In this document: positions 35,369 through 43,659 of the stretch, piece by piece
How positions within the stretch are numbered: the first letter of the stretch is position 1
Layout of the letters: each line of letters opens with the position of its first letter
Origin: Nodosilinea sp. LEGE 07088
GTDB taxonomy: Bacteria > Cyanobacteriota > Cyanobacteriia > Phormidesmidales > Phormidesmidaceae
Reading direction: 5' to 3'
Assembly (NCBI RefSeq): GCF_015207395.1
Contig: NZ_JADEWX010000036.1
Coordinates: forward strand, 1-44,490
Length of the DNA stretch: 44,490 nt
Notes under the pieces: generated by a model
Database searches by the model: none
What the model was told of the DNA's origin: nothing
What the model saw: only the letters and a program-made list of their open reading frames with translations
Made by a program: the position numbers and the translations under genes

Positions 35369-36025
35369 ATGGTAGCCACGCCTCCCCGTTCCCTTGAACG
35401 TCCGTCAACCGCCATTGTGATGCGGGGGGTAAGCTGGCCAACCTATCAAGCCCTGATGGCCGAGGTCGGGGGCGATCGCGCCTGGAGAATCGCCTACGAT
35501 CGCGGCGTGCTGGAGCTAAGAATGCCGCTAGAAGAGCACGAAGAACCGAAGGGCTTACTGGAAAGCTTGATTGAGGCGATCGCCGACGAACTTGAAATTG
35601 AAGTGAGGAAACTGGGGTCACTGACCCTGGAACGGGAGGATCTGGCCCGCGCCGTTGAGCCCGATAGCTGCTTTTATATTCAGAACGAAGCGGTGGTCAG
35701 AGGACGAAACATAAATCTTCCCAGTGATCCACCGCCCGACCTGGTGATCGAGTCAGACTACACCAATTCTTCTGTGAACAAGCTGCCGATCTATGCGGCC
35801 CTAGGGGTACCCGAACTGTGGCGCTACACCAATCAATCTCTGTTGGTCTACTCGCGGGTTGAGAACAGCTATAACTTAGCTGAAACCAGCCTGGCGTTTC
35901 CCTTTCTGCCCATTGCCGAAGTGGGTTACGTCATCGAACAAAGCCGCACCCTTGGTCAGCGCAGCGCCGTGAGACTCTTCCGCCACCGAATTCGAGACAT
36001 TCTGACCAGCCAGAGTCAGTCATAA
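35369..36025 (+). CDS. Uma2 family protein (DUF820, PD-(D/E)xK endonuclease-like)
   Basis: 218 residues from ATG 35369. Typical DUF820/Uma2 layout: MRGVSWPTYQALMAEVG start, the YDRGVLELRMPLEEHE block, and the catalytic core PPDLVIESDYTNSSVNKLPIY with Asp, Glu and Lys in the PD-(D/E)xK order, then ALGVPELWRY. The family is very numerous in cyanobacteria, predicted from fold to be nucleases; their biological role is poorly understood. Length is usual. It is a single gene, divergent from the RppB-like kinase and followed 101 bases later by hpsL on the same strand, close enough for read-through but with no sign of functional coupling. Confidence 0.93.
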   Translation: MVATPPRSLERPSTAIVMRGVSWPTYQALMAEVGGDRAWRIAYDRGVLELRMPLEEHEEPKGLLESLIEAIADELEIEVRKLGSLTLEREDLARAVEPDSCFYIQNEAVVRGRNINLPSDPPPDLVIESDYTNSSVNKLPIYAALGVPELWRYTNQSLLVYSRVENSYNLAETSLAFPFLPIAEVGYVIEQSRTLGQRSAVRLFRHRIRDILTSQSQS

Positions 36026-36126
36026 CGAAGATCGACTTTGTAGGGATAATCGTTACACGCCTGACACCTTGCCCCAATGGCGGCATCAACAGCTACCCTG
36101 GCAATCAAAGCTCCTCAGACTTCACC

Positions 36127-37809
36127 GTGGCCAAAACTTCTAGAGCAAAAACCAGGCGATCGCGGCAACGGCGCAAAGCAACCCCATCGCCTGTGGCCGA
36201 GGCCTCAGCCCCCAGCCGCAAGGAGGAGCGGGCGCAAAAGCGCCAGGCCAAGAAGGCCCAAACGGCCTTGATTCAGTACCTGGCGGCCACGTTGTTGGGG
36301 GCCGGGCTGGTGGGGGTGCTGCTGGCACTGCTGGGCGAACCCAAACTGGGGCTGGCGGCGGTGGTGGCGATCGCCTGTCTGGCCCTCTCCTTCAAATATC
36401 CCCGCCAGGCCATCTACGGCCTGATCATCTACGTGCCCTTTGGCGGCACGGTGATCTACGCCCTGGGGGGCAGCGGCATTTTGCAGCTGGCCAAAGATGC
36501 TATCTATATCCCCGCATTGCTGGGGGTGATCCAGTTTTGTCGCCGCACTCGGCAGCCGCTGATTATTCCCCCCGCGATCAAAATCCCGCTGCTGGCGCTG
36601 CTGCTGGTGTGCAGCCTGACCATGCTGGTGGTCAACGGCGGTCAGCAGTTGGCGGCTGAGGGGGGCGAAGTGCCGATTTTAATCGGCGTGCTGGGGCTGA
36701 AGGTGCTGATCGGTTATGTGCTGATTATTCCCTGCATTTTTTATCTGCTGCGCGATCGCGAAGACGTCTACTTTTTGCTGCGCCTGCAAGTGGTGCTGAT
36801 TTTAATCTGCTGCGGGCTGGGGTTCATGCAGTTTTTGATGCTCAAGACGGGCATCTGTCAGGGCACCGTCGGCGAGGGCGAAGACCTGTTTAAAGCCTCC
36901 CTAGAGGCCCGCTGCTTTGTCGGTGGGTCGCTGCTATATACCCCAGAGCAGGGCCAGATCCGCCTGCCGGGGACGTTTAATGCCCCCTGGCAGTGGGGCT
37001 GGTTTCTCATTTCTAGCGGCTTTTTTGCCTTTGGCACGGCGTTTAGCGATCGCAGCCCGATCTGGCGCATGGTCGGCCTGGTGTCGCTGGCGGCGGTAGG
37101 GGTGATGGCGGTGGTGTCGGGGCAGCGCATCGCCCTGGCCCTGGTACCGGTCACGATTGTGGGCTTGTTGATTTTGACCGGCCAGATTGCCAACCTCAAA
37201 CGCTTTTTGCCCATCGGCATTGGCCTGGCACTCATGCTCGGTGTGTTTATGGTCCAAAACCCGGTGGTAGTCAGTGAGCGCTGGGCCAGCTTCGAGAATC
37301 GTTGGAACGCCGCTCCCCCCCACGAGTTCATTGTGCAGCAGTTTGAGTGGGCCCAAAAACAGCAGCAGGGTATTTTGGGGCGGGGGGTAGGCCGCGCCAC
37401 CAACGCCGCCCGCATCTTTGGCAAAACGGAGCTCGTCGAAACCTATCACCCCAAACTGCTGTATGAAATTGGGCCGCTAGGGCTGTTGGCCACCCTGGCG
37501 GTGTACCTCACCCTCACGGTGACCACCTTCAAAGCCTACCGGTCGATCAAAGACCCCAACCTGCGGGGCTACGGCGCGTCGATGTGGGTATTTGTGCTGT
37601 TTATCAGCATTTTCCCTTACTATTACCCGCTCGATGTGGACCCGGTGAATGTGTACTACTGGCTAGCGGCGGGCATTGTGCTGAAATTACCTGAAATCGA
37701 CCAGCGCGAACGCCTACAGCAGAAACTGGAAGAGGCGAGTCAACGCCGCAAACTCACCAAACGCGAGCGCAAGCAGCTTGAGCAACAGCAGACCATTGTG
37801 TTTGAGTAG
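36127..37809 (+). CDS. hpsL: HpsL-like membrane protein, hormogonium polysaccharide biosynthesis
   Basis: 560 residues. A long, Lys/Arg-rich cytoplasmic N terminus (about 1-46) precedes some 10-12 membrane helices. The pattern resembles Wzy/O-antigen-ligase-type proteins, with a large loop containing LKTGICQGTVGEGEDLF, CFVGGSLLYTPEQGQIRLPG and TFNAPWQWGWFLIS. The C terminus is a basic coiled coil (RERLQQKLEEASQRR...KRERKQLEQQQ). Blocks such as ISGQRIALALVPV-like VVSGQRIALALVPV and YYYPLDVDPVNVYYW match the HpsL family I recognise from filamentous cyanobacteria, tied to the hormogonium polysaccharide needed for gliding. Polymerase or ligase activity is inference from topology. The other hps genes are not in this window. 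The frame opens at GTG 36127 (MAKTSRAKT). Confidence 0.88.
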   Translation: MAKTSRAKTRRSRQRRKATPSPVAEASAPSRKEERAQKRQAKKAQTALIQYLAATLLGAGLVGVLLALLGEPKLGLAAVVAIACLALSFKYPRQAIYGLIIYVPFGGTVIYALGGSGILQLAKDAIYIPALLGVIQFCRRTRQPLIIPPAIKIPLLALLLVCSLTMLVVNGGQQLAAEGGEVPILIGVLGLKVLIGYVLIIPCIFYLLRDREDVYFLLRLQVVLILICCGLGFMQFLMLKTGICQGTVGEGEDLFKASLEARCFVGGSLLYTPEQGQIRLPGTFNAPWQWGWFLISSGFFAFGTAFSDRSPIWRMVGLVSLAAVGVMAVVSGQRIALALVPVTIVGLLILTGQIANLKRFLPIGIGLALMLGVFMVQNPVVVSERWASFENRWNAAPPHEFIVQQFEWAQKQQQGILGRGVGRATNAARIFGKTELVETYHPKLLYEIGPLGLLATLAVYLTLTVTTFKAYRSIKDPNLRGYGASMWVFVLFISIFPYYYPLDVDPVNVYYWLAAGIVLKLPEIDQRERLQQKLEEASQRRKLTKRERKQLEQQQTIVFE

Positions 37810-37983
37810 AAAGGGGCTGCGATCGCCCAGATAGGGCGCTAAGCCAACCATTTGTTGAACTTAACTCGCCCCAGAAGAAGGCACTTGGTAAAACTCAGGG
37901 AAAGTATTCGCCGAGTTTCATAGTACGCTTGAACTCAGCTAGACTATATTCTCCCCCCCAGCAGTTCCTACGGAGACAGCTCA

Positions 37984-38373
37984 ATGGCACAGGTTAAGGG
38001 TAGTAGCGCGGTTGCAGAAGCAGACACCCACGAAGTTCTCAACACAGACTCCCCGGTCGTAGCCTCTGACGATGGCGAATCAACCGCCGCTGAGGCGGTT
38101 GATTCGGACCAGATTGATGACCTATTTAAGGATCTAAAGTCTTTGCTCAGCACGGTAGAAAAGCTGCAAAAGGCTCGTCAAGACGTGGGTGACATCAAAC
38201 CCTTAATTTTACGGCTGCTCGATGGCGAGATGCTCGCAGGTGATGACTTGGAAGAACTGCGCGGCGGCATTAACGGCCTCTCCAAGCTGCTCAAGCTCTA
38301 CGGCGACTACCAGATTGCCCTAGAGCGCGCCCAGCCCGCCCGCGACATTTTGGATCAGGTTCTAAAATCGTAA
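37984..38373 (+). CDS. Small acidic helical protein, unrecognised
   Basis: 129 residues, preceded by CGGAGA as ribosome binding site. The first 40 residues are acidic and low-complexity (EADTHEVLNTDSPVVASDDG...), probably disordered; residues 42-127 are helical (DLFKDLKSLLSTVEKLQKAR, then GINGLSKLLKLYGDYQIALE and ARDILDQVLKS). No membrane segment or known motif. I do not recognise the family. A perfect 13-bp inverted repeat with a 5-base loop (38076-38106) lies inside the coding region at the end of the disordered part, unusual for a coding sequence and possibly affecting translation or mRNA folding. It is in the same direction as hpsL, 174 bases downstream. Confidence 0.75.
   Translation: MAQVKGSSAVAEADTHEVLNTDSPVVASDDGESTAAEAVDSDQIDDLFKDLKSLLSTVEKLQKARQDVGDIKPLILRLLDGEMLAGDDLEELRGGINGLSKLLKLYGDYQIALERAQPARDILDQVLKS
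38076..38106 (+). repeat. Perfect 13-bp inverted repeat inside a coding sequence
   Basis: CGAATCAACCGCC at 38076-38088 and GGCGGTTGATTCG at 38094-38106, loop GCTGA. Coding for a Glu/Ser/Thr/Ala stretch in the disordered N-terminal part of the 129-aa protein. Its stability in RNA would be high for a coding region. Confidence 0.9.
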
Positions 38374-38389
38374 CGATCCGTAGGGTGTC

Positions 38390-38494
38390 ATACCAAATCC
38401 TGGTTACATATCCCCGATTGTTAGGGGCATAGTATGCTATGCCCCTACGGGGTTCCTAATTGTGAATCGGGGTTTTCCAAATCGGATTTCGTAT
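38390..38494. mobile_element. MITE-like element, 105 bp
   Basis: Terminal inverted repeats ATACCAAATCC (38390-38400) and GGATTTCGTAT (38484-38494) match with one mismatch. Inside are CCCCGATT/AATCGGGG (38412-38419, 38465-38472) and a perfect 11-bp-arm hairpin TAGGGGCATAG/CTATGCCCCTA (38422-38447). No open frame. It sits between two convergent genes. No target-site duplication could be confirmed. Confidence 0.7.
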
Positions 38495-38595
38495 CATTCG
38501 GTGGCCCGTAACCCCTGCGGCCAAACGAGCCACCGCGGCCCGCCATAATACACCGCTTACGATAACGAGCCGTCCGTGAGTGAAGACTCTCCCAG

Positions 38596-38621
38596 GGGTG
38601 CATCGCTGCGCGGATGCACCC
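38596..38621. terminator. Inverted repeat GGGTGCATC/GATGCACCC between convergent genes
   Basis: Nine-base arms at 38596-38604 and 38613-38621 around an 8-base loop; no U tract follows. The sequence type is also known as a dispersed repeat in cyanobacteria, so terminator function for the convergent genes is only a possibility. Confidence 0.4.
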
Positions 38622-38651
38622 TACAGTCGTTTCGAGGATGCAGGCATGTCG

Positions 38652-39932
38652 CTACCGTCCGTTCCAGGCCGCAGCCGCATCGCTAACGGCTGCGTCAACG
38701 GTCTTTTGCCCCAGCATTGATGCCTGCAGATTGTCGTAGATGATCGCCTGGAGTTCTTTAATTCCATCCATGGCCGGAATCAGCACCTCGGCCTGGTTCA
38801 TCTGCTTGGCGCTAACGGCCCGGGCCTTTTCGACCCCCTTGGTGCCCTCGGCGGCAAAGTAACTGTCTTGCAGCGCCGCTGCGGTGGAGGGCAGCACGTT
38901 AGCCGCTTTGGCAAAATTGAGCTGGTTGATGTCGTTGGTCAGGTAAAGGGCAAAATCTAGCGCGGTATCGGGCACGTCTGTCGCCGCTGGAATCACCACA
39001 TTCATCACGGCCACGTTGGTTTTGCCGGTTTCACCGGTAATCTGCGGACCACTGCCAGTCACCTCGGCAATATCGGGGGCGTTGGCTTCAATGGTGGGGA
39101 AAAACTCAGCCCCGGTGGAAAGCAGGGCCACTTCCCCAGCCTGATATAGCTCAATGGCGCGGCGATGGCCTTGGGTCAGTACCTCACGGGGCAGTAGTTC
39201 CTGCTGGTAAAGATCAGTCCAGTACTGGAACACGGCGCGGCCCTCGGCGGTATCGAAGGCGGCCTGGCCCTGCTCGTCTACCAGGTCTACCCCCATCTGC
39301 ACGAAGGATTGCAGCACGTCAGCCGAGTCTTCGGGCACAAAGGTGGTGAAGTAGGCGTACTTACCGGTTTTGTCTTTGACTTGGCGGGCCACGTCGGCCA
39401 GTTCGGCGTAGGTGGTGGGCGGGGCGACCCCGGCGGCATCCAGTAGCGCTTGATTGTGCAGAGTGACGTTGGTGGTCAGATACCAGGGAATGCCAAAGCT
39501 CTGGTCGTTGAGGGTATTGGCCTGCCAAATATTGGGTAGGTAGACCGCCTTGTCAATATCCGTAATTTTTTCATCCAGGGGCATCCAGGCATTGCGGCTG
39601 GCTAGCTGGGCAGCAAAGTCAGGGTTGAGGTTGACCACATCAGGTGCCGTTCCCGCTGTCACAGCGGTGAGAATTTTACTCTGCATGTCGGCCCAGGGCA
39701 CATCGACCCAGCGCACGGTGACGTCCGGGTTTTCGGCTTTGTACTCGGCAATCAGCCCGTTAAAGTAGTCGGTAAAATCGGGCTGGAGCTGCATCGTCCA
39801 AAACTCGACTTCCTGGCTGCCGTCTGCGGCGGGAGCCGTGGCGCTGGGCTGACTGCCGCAGGCCACCAGCCAGCTCAGCAGCAACCCCAGCAGGGCAAAC
39901 AGACCAAAGCGAGCGTAGGAGCGTAGTCTCAT
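38652..39932 (-). CDS. ABC-transporter sugar-binding lipoprotein (solute-binding family 1)
   Basis: 426 residues. The N terminus is a lipoprotein signal: RLRSYARFGLFALLGLLLSW then LVAC, with Cys25 as lipidation site, followed by a Ser/Ala/Pro linker. The mature protein has the extracellular sugar-binding fold: EVEFWTMQLQPDFTDYFNGL, the TAGTAPDVVNLNPDFAAQL block, PWYLTTNVTLHN and ALYQAGEVALLSTG-like YQAGEVALLSTGAEFF. It would deliver a sugar or oligosaccharide to a membrane ABC transporter from the periplasm; the ligand is unknown. No permease or ATPase gene is nearby, so the partner proteins must be elsewhere. The convergent neighbour is the unknown 129-aa gene; purT lies upstream on the same strand. 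Confidence 0.93.
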   Translation of the reverse strand: MRLRSYARFGLFALLGLLLSWLVACGSQPSATAPAADGSQEVEFWTMQLQPDFTDYFNGLIAEYKAENPDVTVRWVDVPWADMQSKILTAVTAGTAPDVVNLNPDFAAQLASRNAWMPLDEKITDIDKAVYLPNIWQANTLNDQSFGIPWYLTTNVTLHNQALLDAAGVAPPTTYAELADVARQVKDKTGKYAYFTTFVPEDSADVLQSFVQMGVDLVDEQGQAAFDTAEGRAVFQYWTDLYQQELLPREVLTQGHRRAIELYQAGEVALLSTGAEFFPTIEANAPDIAEVTGSGPQITGETGKTNVAVMNVVIPAATDVPDTALDFALYLTNDINQLNFAKAANVLPSTAAALQDSYFAAEGTKGVEKARAVSAKQMNQAEVLIPAMDGIKELQAIIYDNLQASMLGQKTVDAAVSDAAAAWNGR

Positions 39933-40088
39933 GATTTTCCAGGGGTAGGGGACGCGACAGCCTCAAGACCGGCCCTAGAGGGCCACCGCAACCTCGTCAA
40001 CCTCACGCGTCCAGATACCTAGAGTGTTGGCGAGCTAATTTACGGTTGTTTATTCTCCCTTAAAGTGGGCGGCAGTGGTATACACGAT

Positions 40089-40126
40089 GGGCCAATTCCG
40101 TGGCCAATTCCGTGGGCCAATTCCGT
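40089..40126. repeat. GGCCAATTCCGT tandem repeat, three copies
   Basis: Three copies of a 12- to 13-base unit occur in a row at 40089-40101, 40102-40113 and 40114-40126, the first and last carrying an extra leading G. The repeat lies between purT and the sugar-binding lipoprotein gene, upstream of the latter. It is either slippage or a cluster of binding sites. Confidence 0.8.
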
Positions 40127-40162
40127 CGCATCACCCATTCTGCTTGCCCCGTTATGGGTGAG

Positions 40163-41371
40163 CTATAAAATAACTCGAACCTGTTCTGCACAGGCGATCG
40201 CCCTGGTCTTAGCCTGATCTACTGTATCGCCCAGCGCCAGCGCCACGCCCATGCGGCGGTTGAGGTGGGCAGTGGGTTTGCCAAAGAGTCGTACTTTACT
40301 GGTGGGCACTTGCAAGGCTTTGTCTAAGCCAGCGTATTGAGGATGGTCGCTGGCACCGGGAGCCAAAATCACCGCCGACGCCCCCGGCTGCACCAGGGTA
40401 ATGTCGCCAATGGGCAAGCCCATGATCGCCCGCACGTGCAGTTCAAACTCCGGTTGATGCTGGCTCACCATCGTCACCATGCCGGTGTCGTGGGGGCGAG
40501 GGCTGACCTCGCTGAAGTAGACCGTCTGGGGGTACTCGGGTGTGCCAGCAATAAACAGCTCGACTCCAAACAGCCCCCACCCCCCCAGGGCATCGGTCAC
40601 CGCTTTGGCCATCGCCTGGCAGGCCGCCAGGGTGTCGGGGTGCAGGGCACAGGGTTGCCACGACTCGCGGTAGTCGCCCGCCTCCTGGCGATGACCAATC
40701 GGGGGGCAAAAGTGGGTGCCATCCACCGCTCGCACCGTTAGCAAGGTGATTTCGGTATCAAAGGGAATAAAGCCCTCGACAATGACGCGATCGCCCTTAC
40801 CCCGGCCCGCTGCGCCCGCATAGTGCCACGCCGCCAGCACCTCAGACTCCTGCCGCACGGTGCTCTGGCCCTTGCCCGACGAACTCATAATCGGTTTCAC
40901 CACACAGGGTAGGCCGATGGCCTGCACAGCCGACCGATACTCAGATGCAGTTCCCGCAAAGCGAAAGGGGGATGTCTTTAAACCCAGTTCCACAGCGGCC
41001 AGTCGGCGGATGCCCTCCCGGTTCATGGTCAGCTGGGTGGCCCGCGCCGTGGGGATGACGCGCCAGCCTTCGACCTCCAGGGCCACTAGAGTATCGGTGG
41101 CGATCGCCTCCACCTCCGGCACAATCAGCCCCGGCTGTTCCTGCTCTACCACCCGTCGCAGCGCTACGCCATCGAGCATGTCAATCACATGGCGGCGATG
41201 GGCCACGGCCATGGCCGGAGCGCGATCGTAGCGATCGACCGCAATCACCTCCAACCCTAGACGGATTGCCTCCAGCGCCACCTCACGGCCCAACTCTCCC
41301 GCCCCCAGTAGCAGCAGGCGTTGGGCGTAGTCTTGCGGGGGGGTACCCAGCGCAGGTAAGGGAAGAGTCAT
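40163..41371 (-). CDS. purT: Formate-dependent phosphoribosylglycinamide formyltransferase (GAR transformylase 2)
   Basis: 402 residues of the PurT/PurK ATP-grasp family. N-terminal nucleotide-binding start [20 protein letters not shown], then [17 protein letters not shown], the ATP-grasp lid [16 protein letters not shown] and the [19 protein letters not shown] block, ending with [17 protein letters not shown] and [16 protein letters not shown]. The MSSSGKGQS loop and GAGELGREV start point to PurT rather than PurK. Known reaction: ATP-dependent formylation of GAR with formate, the third step of purine synthesis, without a folate cofactor. Length is normal. It is divergent from pilM with about 400 bases between; no PurR- or purine riboswitch-like element was recognised. 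Confidence 0.96.
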   Translation of the reverse strand: MTLPLPALGTPPQDYAQRLLLLGAGELGREVALEAIRLGLEVIAVDRYDRAPAMAVAHRRHVIDMLDGVALRRVVEQEQPGLIVPEVEAIATDTLVALEVEGWRVIPTARATQLTMNREGIRRLAAVELGLKTSPFRFAGTASEYRSAVQAIGLPCVVKPIMSSSGKGQSTVRQESEVLAAWHYAGAAGRGKGDRVIVEGFIPFDTEITLLTVRAVDGTHFCPPIGHRQEAGDYRESWQPCALHPDTLAACQAMAKAVTDALGGWGLFGVELFIAGTPEYPQTVYFSEVSPRPHDTGMVTMVSQHQPEFELHVRAIMGLPIGDITLVQPGASAVILAPGASDHPQYAGLDKALQVPTSKVRLFGKPTAHLNRRMGVALALGDTVDQAKTRAIACAEQVRVIL

Positions 41372-41773
41372 GCTTAGTCACTCCGAGTCGAAGGCAGTAC
41401 AGCAATAGTTTCTCAATATTAAGTGCTCACTTTTCAGAATTGTGTGTAACATCGCTGGTGGTACCGAACTCTTTTGGTTCGGCCTTCTTTCAAAAGCAGC
41501 TTTAGAGCCTCGGGTGCATCATTGAGGGATAGGTTCTCCCACCTTCAACCCACAACAGCAGTGAATTTCAAATAATAAAGTGGAAATTCTGAATTAAATT
41601 GTGTACCATTCGTTAGCACTTTCCCCCTGGGGCGATTGCTAGGTCATGGCTCCTCGTCTTGCAGCCTCTAACAAGAGCTTTTCAGGACAGGAAATTGACC
41701 TGTTTGGGTCTGCTTAGCTATTAGTTTGGCTGGGCAGGTTTTCTGGTTACCCACCTGTTTTTCGGATACTACC
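41372..41773. other. Divergent intergenic region between purT and pilM, 402 bases
   Basis: Must hold both promoters. A 6-bp-arm hairpin CCGAAC/GTTCGG (41464-41482, T-rich loop) is followed by a pyrimidine-rich CCTTCTTTC, a weak terminator at best. An AT-rich patch lies around 41560-41610. I found no gene and no clear -10/-35 pair. Confidence 0.4.
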
Positions 41774-42877
41774 GTGGATAGTCTCAAAGCCATTTTTAGT
41801 CGCAAGCCTCGGGGAGTTGGAATTGAGCTCACCCCCGAAAGAATCAACCTTGCCCGCCTGAAGAAGCAGGGCACTACCCTCAAGCTAGAAACCCTGGCCT
41901 CAGTCGAGCTGGCCGAAGGTATCTATGAAGAAGGGCAGATTTTAGATGCTGCTGCCATGTCCGACGCCATTCAGACGGTACTAACGGAGAGCAAGCTCAA
42001 GGTCAAACAGGCTACCACTGCTATCCCAGGGCGGGCCATTACCCGCGTCATACCGGTTCCGGCGGAGCTGGATGACGAAGAGCTGCGGGAGATGGTGCTT
42101 AACCAAGAGGCCAGTCTCTATTTGCCCTTTCCTCGCGAAGAGGCGGATGTAGATTATCAAAAGCTGGGCTACTTCGTCGATGAGGATGGCATTGAGAAGG
42201 TGCAGGTGCTGCTGGTGGCGGTGCGCAAAGACCTCACCGACCCCTATATAGAGGTGTTTCAACAGGCTGGGCTGGTACTCAACGTGCTCGAAACCTCAAG
42301 TTTTGCCCTGATTCGCACCATCCGGGAACAGCTGCGACAGTTTACGCCCCAGGAGGCGGCTGCCGTGGTTGATATCGAGTTTGAAAACACTGAGATTTCT
42401 ATTGTGGTCGATGGGGTACCTCATTTCTCGCGCACGGTACCCATTGGCACCTTTCAAATTCAAAGCGCCCTCAGTCGCGCCATGAATCTACCGCCTTCAC
42501 GCAATACCGAGCTGCTGCAGGGTATGACGGTACCGGTTCAGACCATGGATACCGTCGGCGCTCCCCAAGTGGGCGGTGGTGCTAACCCCGGCACTACGGC
42601 GATGTTACGAGTACTGGGCGAGCTGTCTGATGAGCTGCGGCGCTCGATTGATTTTTATCTCAACCAGGGCGAAGACATGGAAGTGGCCCAGCTATTATTA
42701 GCCGGGCCCGGTGCGTCCATTGGTCAGCTCGACGAGTTTCTGGCTCAGCGGCTGAGCCTGCCAGCCAGTCAGATCGATCCGATCTCGGCCCTTTCGCTAG
42801 AAGTGGCTGAAGAGATTCCTGAGGGGCAGCGCGCGGGGTTGGCAACGGTAATTGGTCTTGGCCTGCGGGAGGTGTAG
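41774..42877 (+). CDS. pilM: Type IV pilus assembly protein PilM
   Basis: 367 residues from GTG 41774 (VDSLKAIFSRKPRGVGIELTP); the frame stays open to a TTG at 41726, but the extra sequence lacks PilM character. The FtsA/actin-like fold is indicated by GVGIELTPERINLARLKKQG, the LPFPREEADVDYQKLGYF block, PQEAAAVVDIEFENTEISIV and LLAGPGASIGQLDEFLAQRL, typical of PilM. Known role: cytoplasmic ATP-binding ring protein that binds the N-terminal tail of PilN and builds the inner-membrane alignment complex with PilO. The pilN gene starts two bases after its stop, so pilM-pilN-pilO is one operon. Confidence 0.95.
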   Translation: MDSLKAIFSRKPRGVGIELTPERINLARLKKQGTTLKLETLASVELAEGIYEEGQILDAAAMSDAIQTVLTESKLKVKQATTAIPGRAITRVIPVPAELDDEELREMVLNQEASLYLPFPREEADVDYQKLGYFVDEDGIEKVQVLLVAVRKDLTDPYIEVFQQAGLVLNVLETSSFALIRTIREQLRQFTPQEAAAVVDIEFENTEISIVVDGVPHFSRTVPIGTFQIQSALSRAMNLPPSRNTELLQGMTVPVQTMDTVGAPQVGGGANPGTTAMLRVLGELSDELRRSIDFYLNQGEDMEVAQLLLAGPGASIGQLDEFLAQRLSLPASQIDPISALSLEVAEEIPEGQRAGLATVIGLGLREV

Positions 42878-42879
42878 CT

Positions 42880-43659
42880 ATGTATAGTCTCGACATCAAT
42901 TTCCTTAAGGATCGTGAGGTTCGGGTATTTGAACCTAGACCTCGCGCCCAGGGCGGGGGGGCATTACCAGGCGATCGCAGACCGCTCTTTATTGGTCTAG
43001 CCGCAGCGCTCGTGCCGCTGGCGCTGGTCGGCGGTTTCTGGGCTGTCACCCGTAACCAAGTGAACCAGCTTCAGGCCCGCAGCATTGCCCTGGATGGCGA
43101 AATGAGCCAGCTCCAGGGGCAGCTGGCCGAGATCAGCGCCATTCAGGGGCAAATTGATCTGGTGCGGGCCGAGAATAACGCCTTCGTGGCGGTCTTCAAC
43201 GAAATTGTGCCTTGGTCGGCGCTACTGCAAGATATTCGCACCCGTACCCCGGCCCGAGTCCAAATTGTCGGCCTGAGCCAAACGGCCCCCGCCGCACCCG
43301 TAGAAGGCAGCACCGAACCGCCCGCACCGAAAGCCGGAGGGCTGGTCATCAATGGGGTAGCCTGCTCCTACGACGACATCAACGATTTCACCCTGGTATT
43401 ACAGCGATCGCCGCTGTTGCAGTCAGAGACCGTTGCCATTACCCAGGCCCAGCAGCAGCCCACGCTGCTCGATCCCCAAACCCAGGGTCGCTGCCCGGGC
43501 ACCGCCGTAGGAGACCCCGACTTTTTAATTGACTACAGCCTGGGTGGCCTGATCACCGATACACCGGCATCGCAGCTGGTCGATGAGCTAGAGCGCCAGG
43601 GCACTGTCGGTTTAGTCACCCGTCTTGAGGCCCTAAGAGAAAAAGGAGTAATCGAATGA
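42880..43659 (+). CDS. pilN: Type IV pilus assembly protein PilN
   Basis: 259 residues. The start MYSLDINFLKDREVRVFEPR carries the conserved N-terminal INFL motif that docks into PilM. One membrane helix (about 36-58, FIGLAAALVPLALVGGFW) is followed by a periplasmic coiled coil (RNQVNQLQARSIALDGEMSQ onward) and a ferredoxin-like domain with VPWSALLQDIRTRTPARVQI. Cyanobacterial PilN proteins carry a longer C terminus than the proteobacterial ones; here it runs to residue 259. PilN pairs with PilO in the inner-membrane alignment complex of type IV pili. It starts two bases after pilM, and its TGA overlaps the pilO start (ATGA at 43656-43659). Confidence 0.94.
   Translation: MYSLDINFLKDREVRVFEPRPRAQGGGALPGDRRPLFIGLAAALVPLALVGGFWAVTRNQVNQLQARSIALDGEMSQLQGQLAEISAIQGQIDLVRAENNAFVAVFNEIVPWSALLQDIRTRTPARVQIVGLSQTAPAAPVEGSTEPPAPKAGGLVINGVACSYDDINDFTLVLQRSPLLQSETVAITQAQQQPTLLDPQTQGRCPGTAVGDPDFLIDYSLGGLITDTPASQLVDELERQGTVGLVTRLEALREKGVIE

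Noticed and set aside
36858-37449. Two overlapping minus-strand frames of 171-188 residues
   Set aside because: Opposite the membrane region of hpsL, with no protein-like features.
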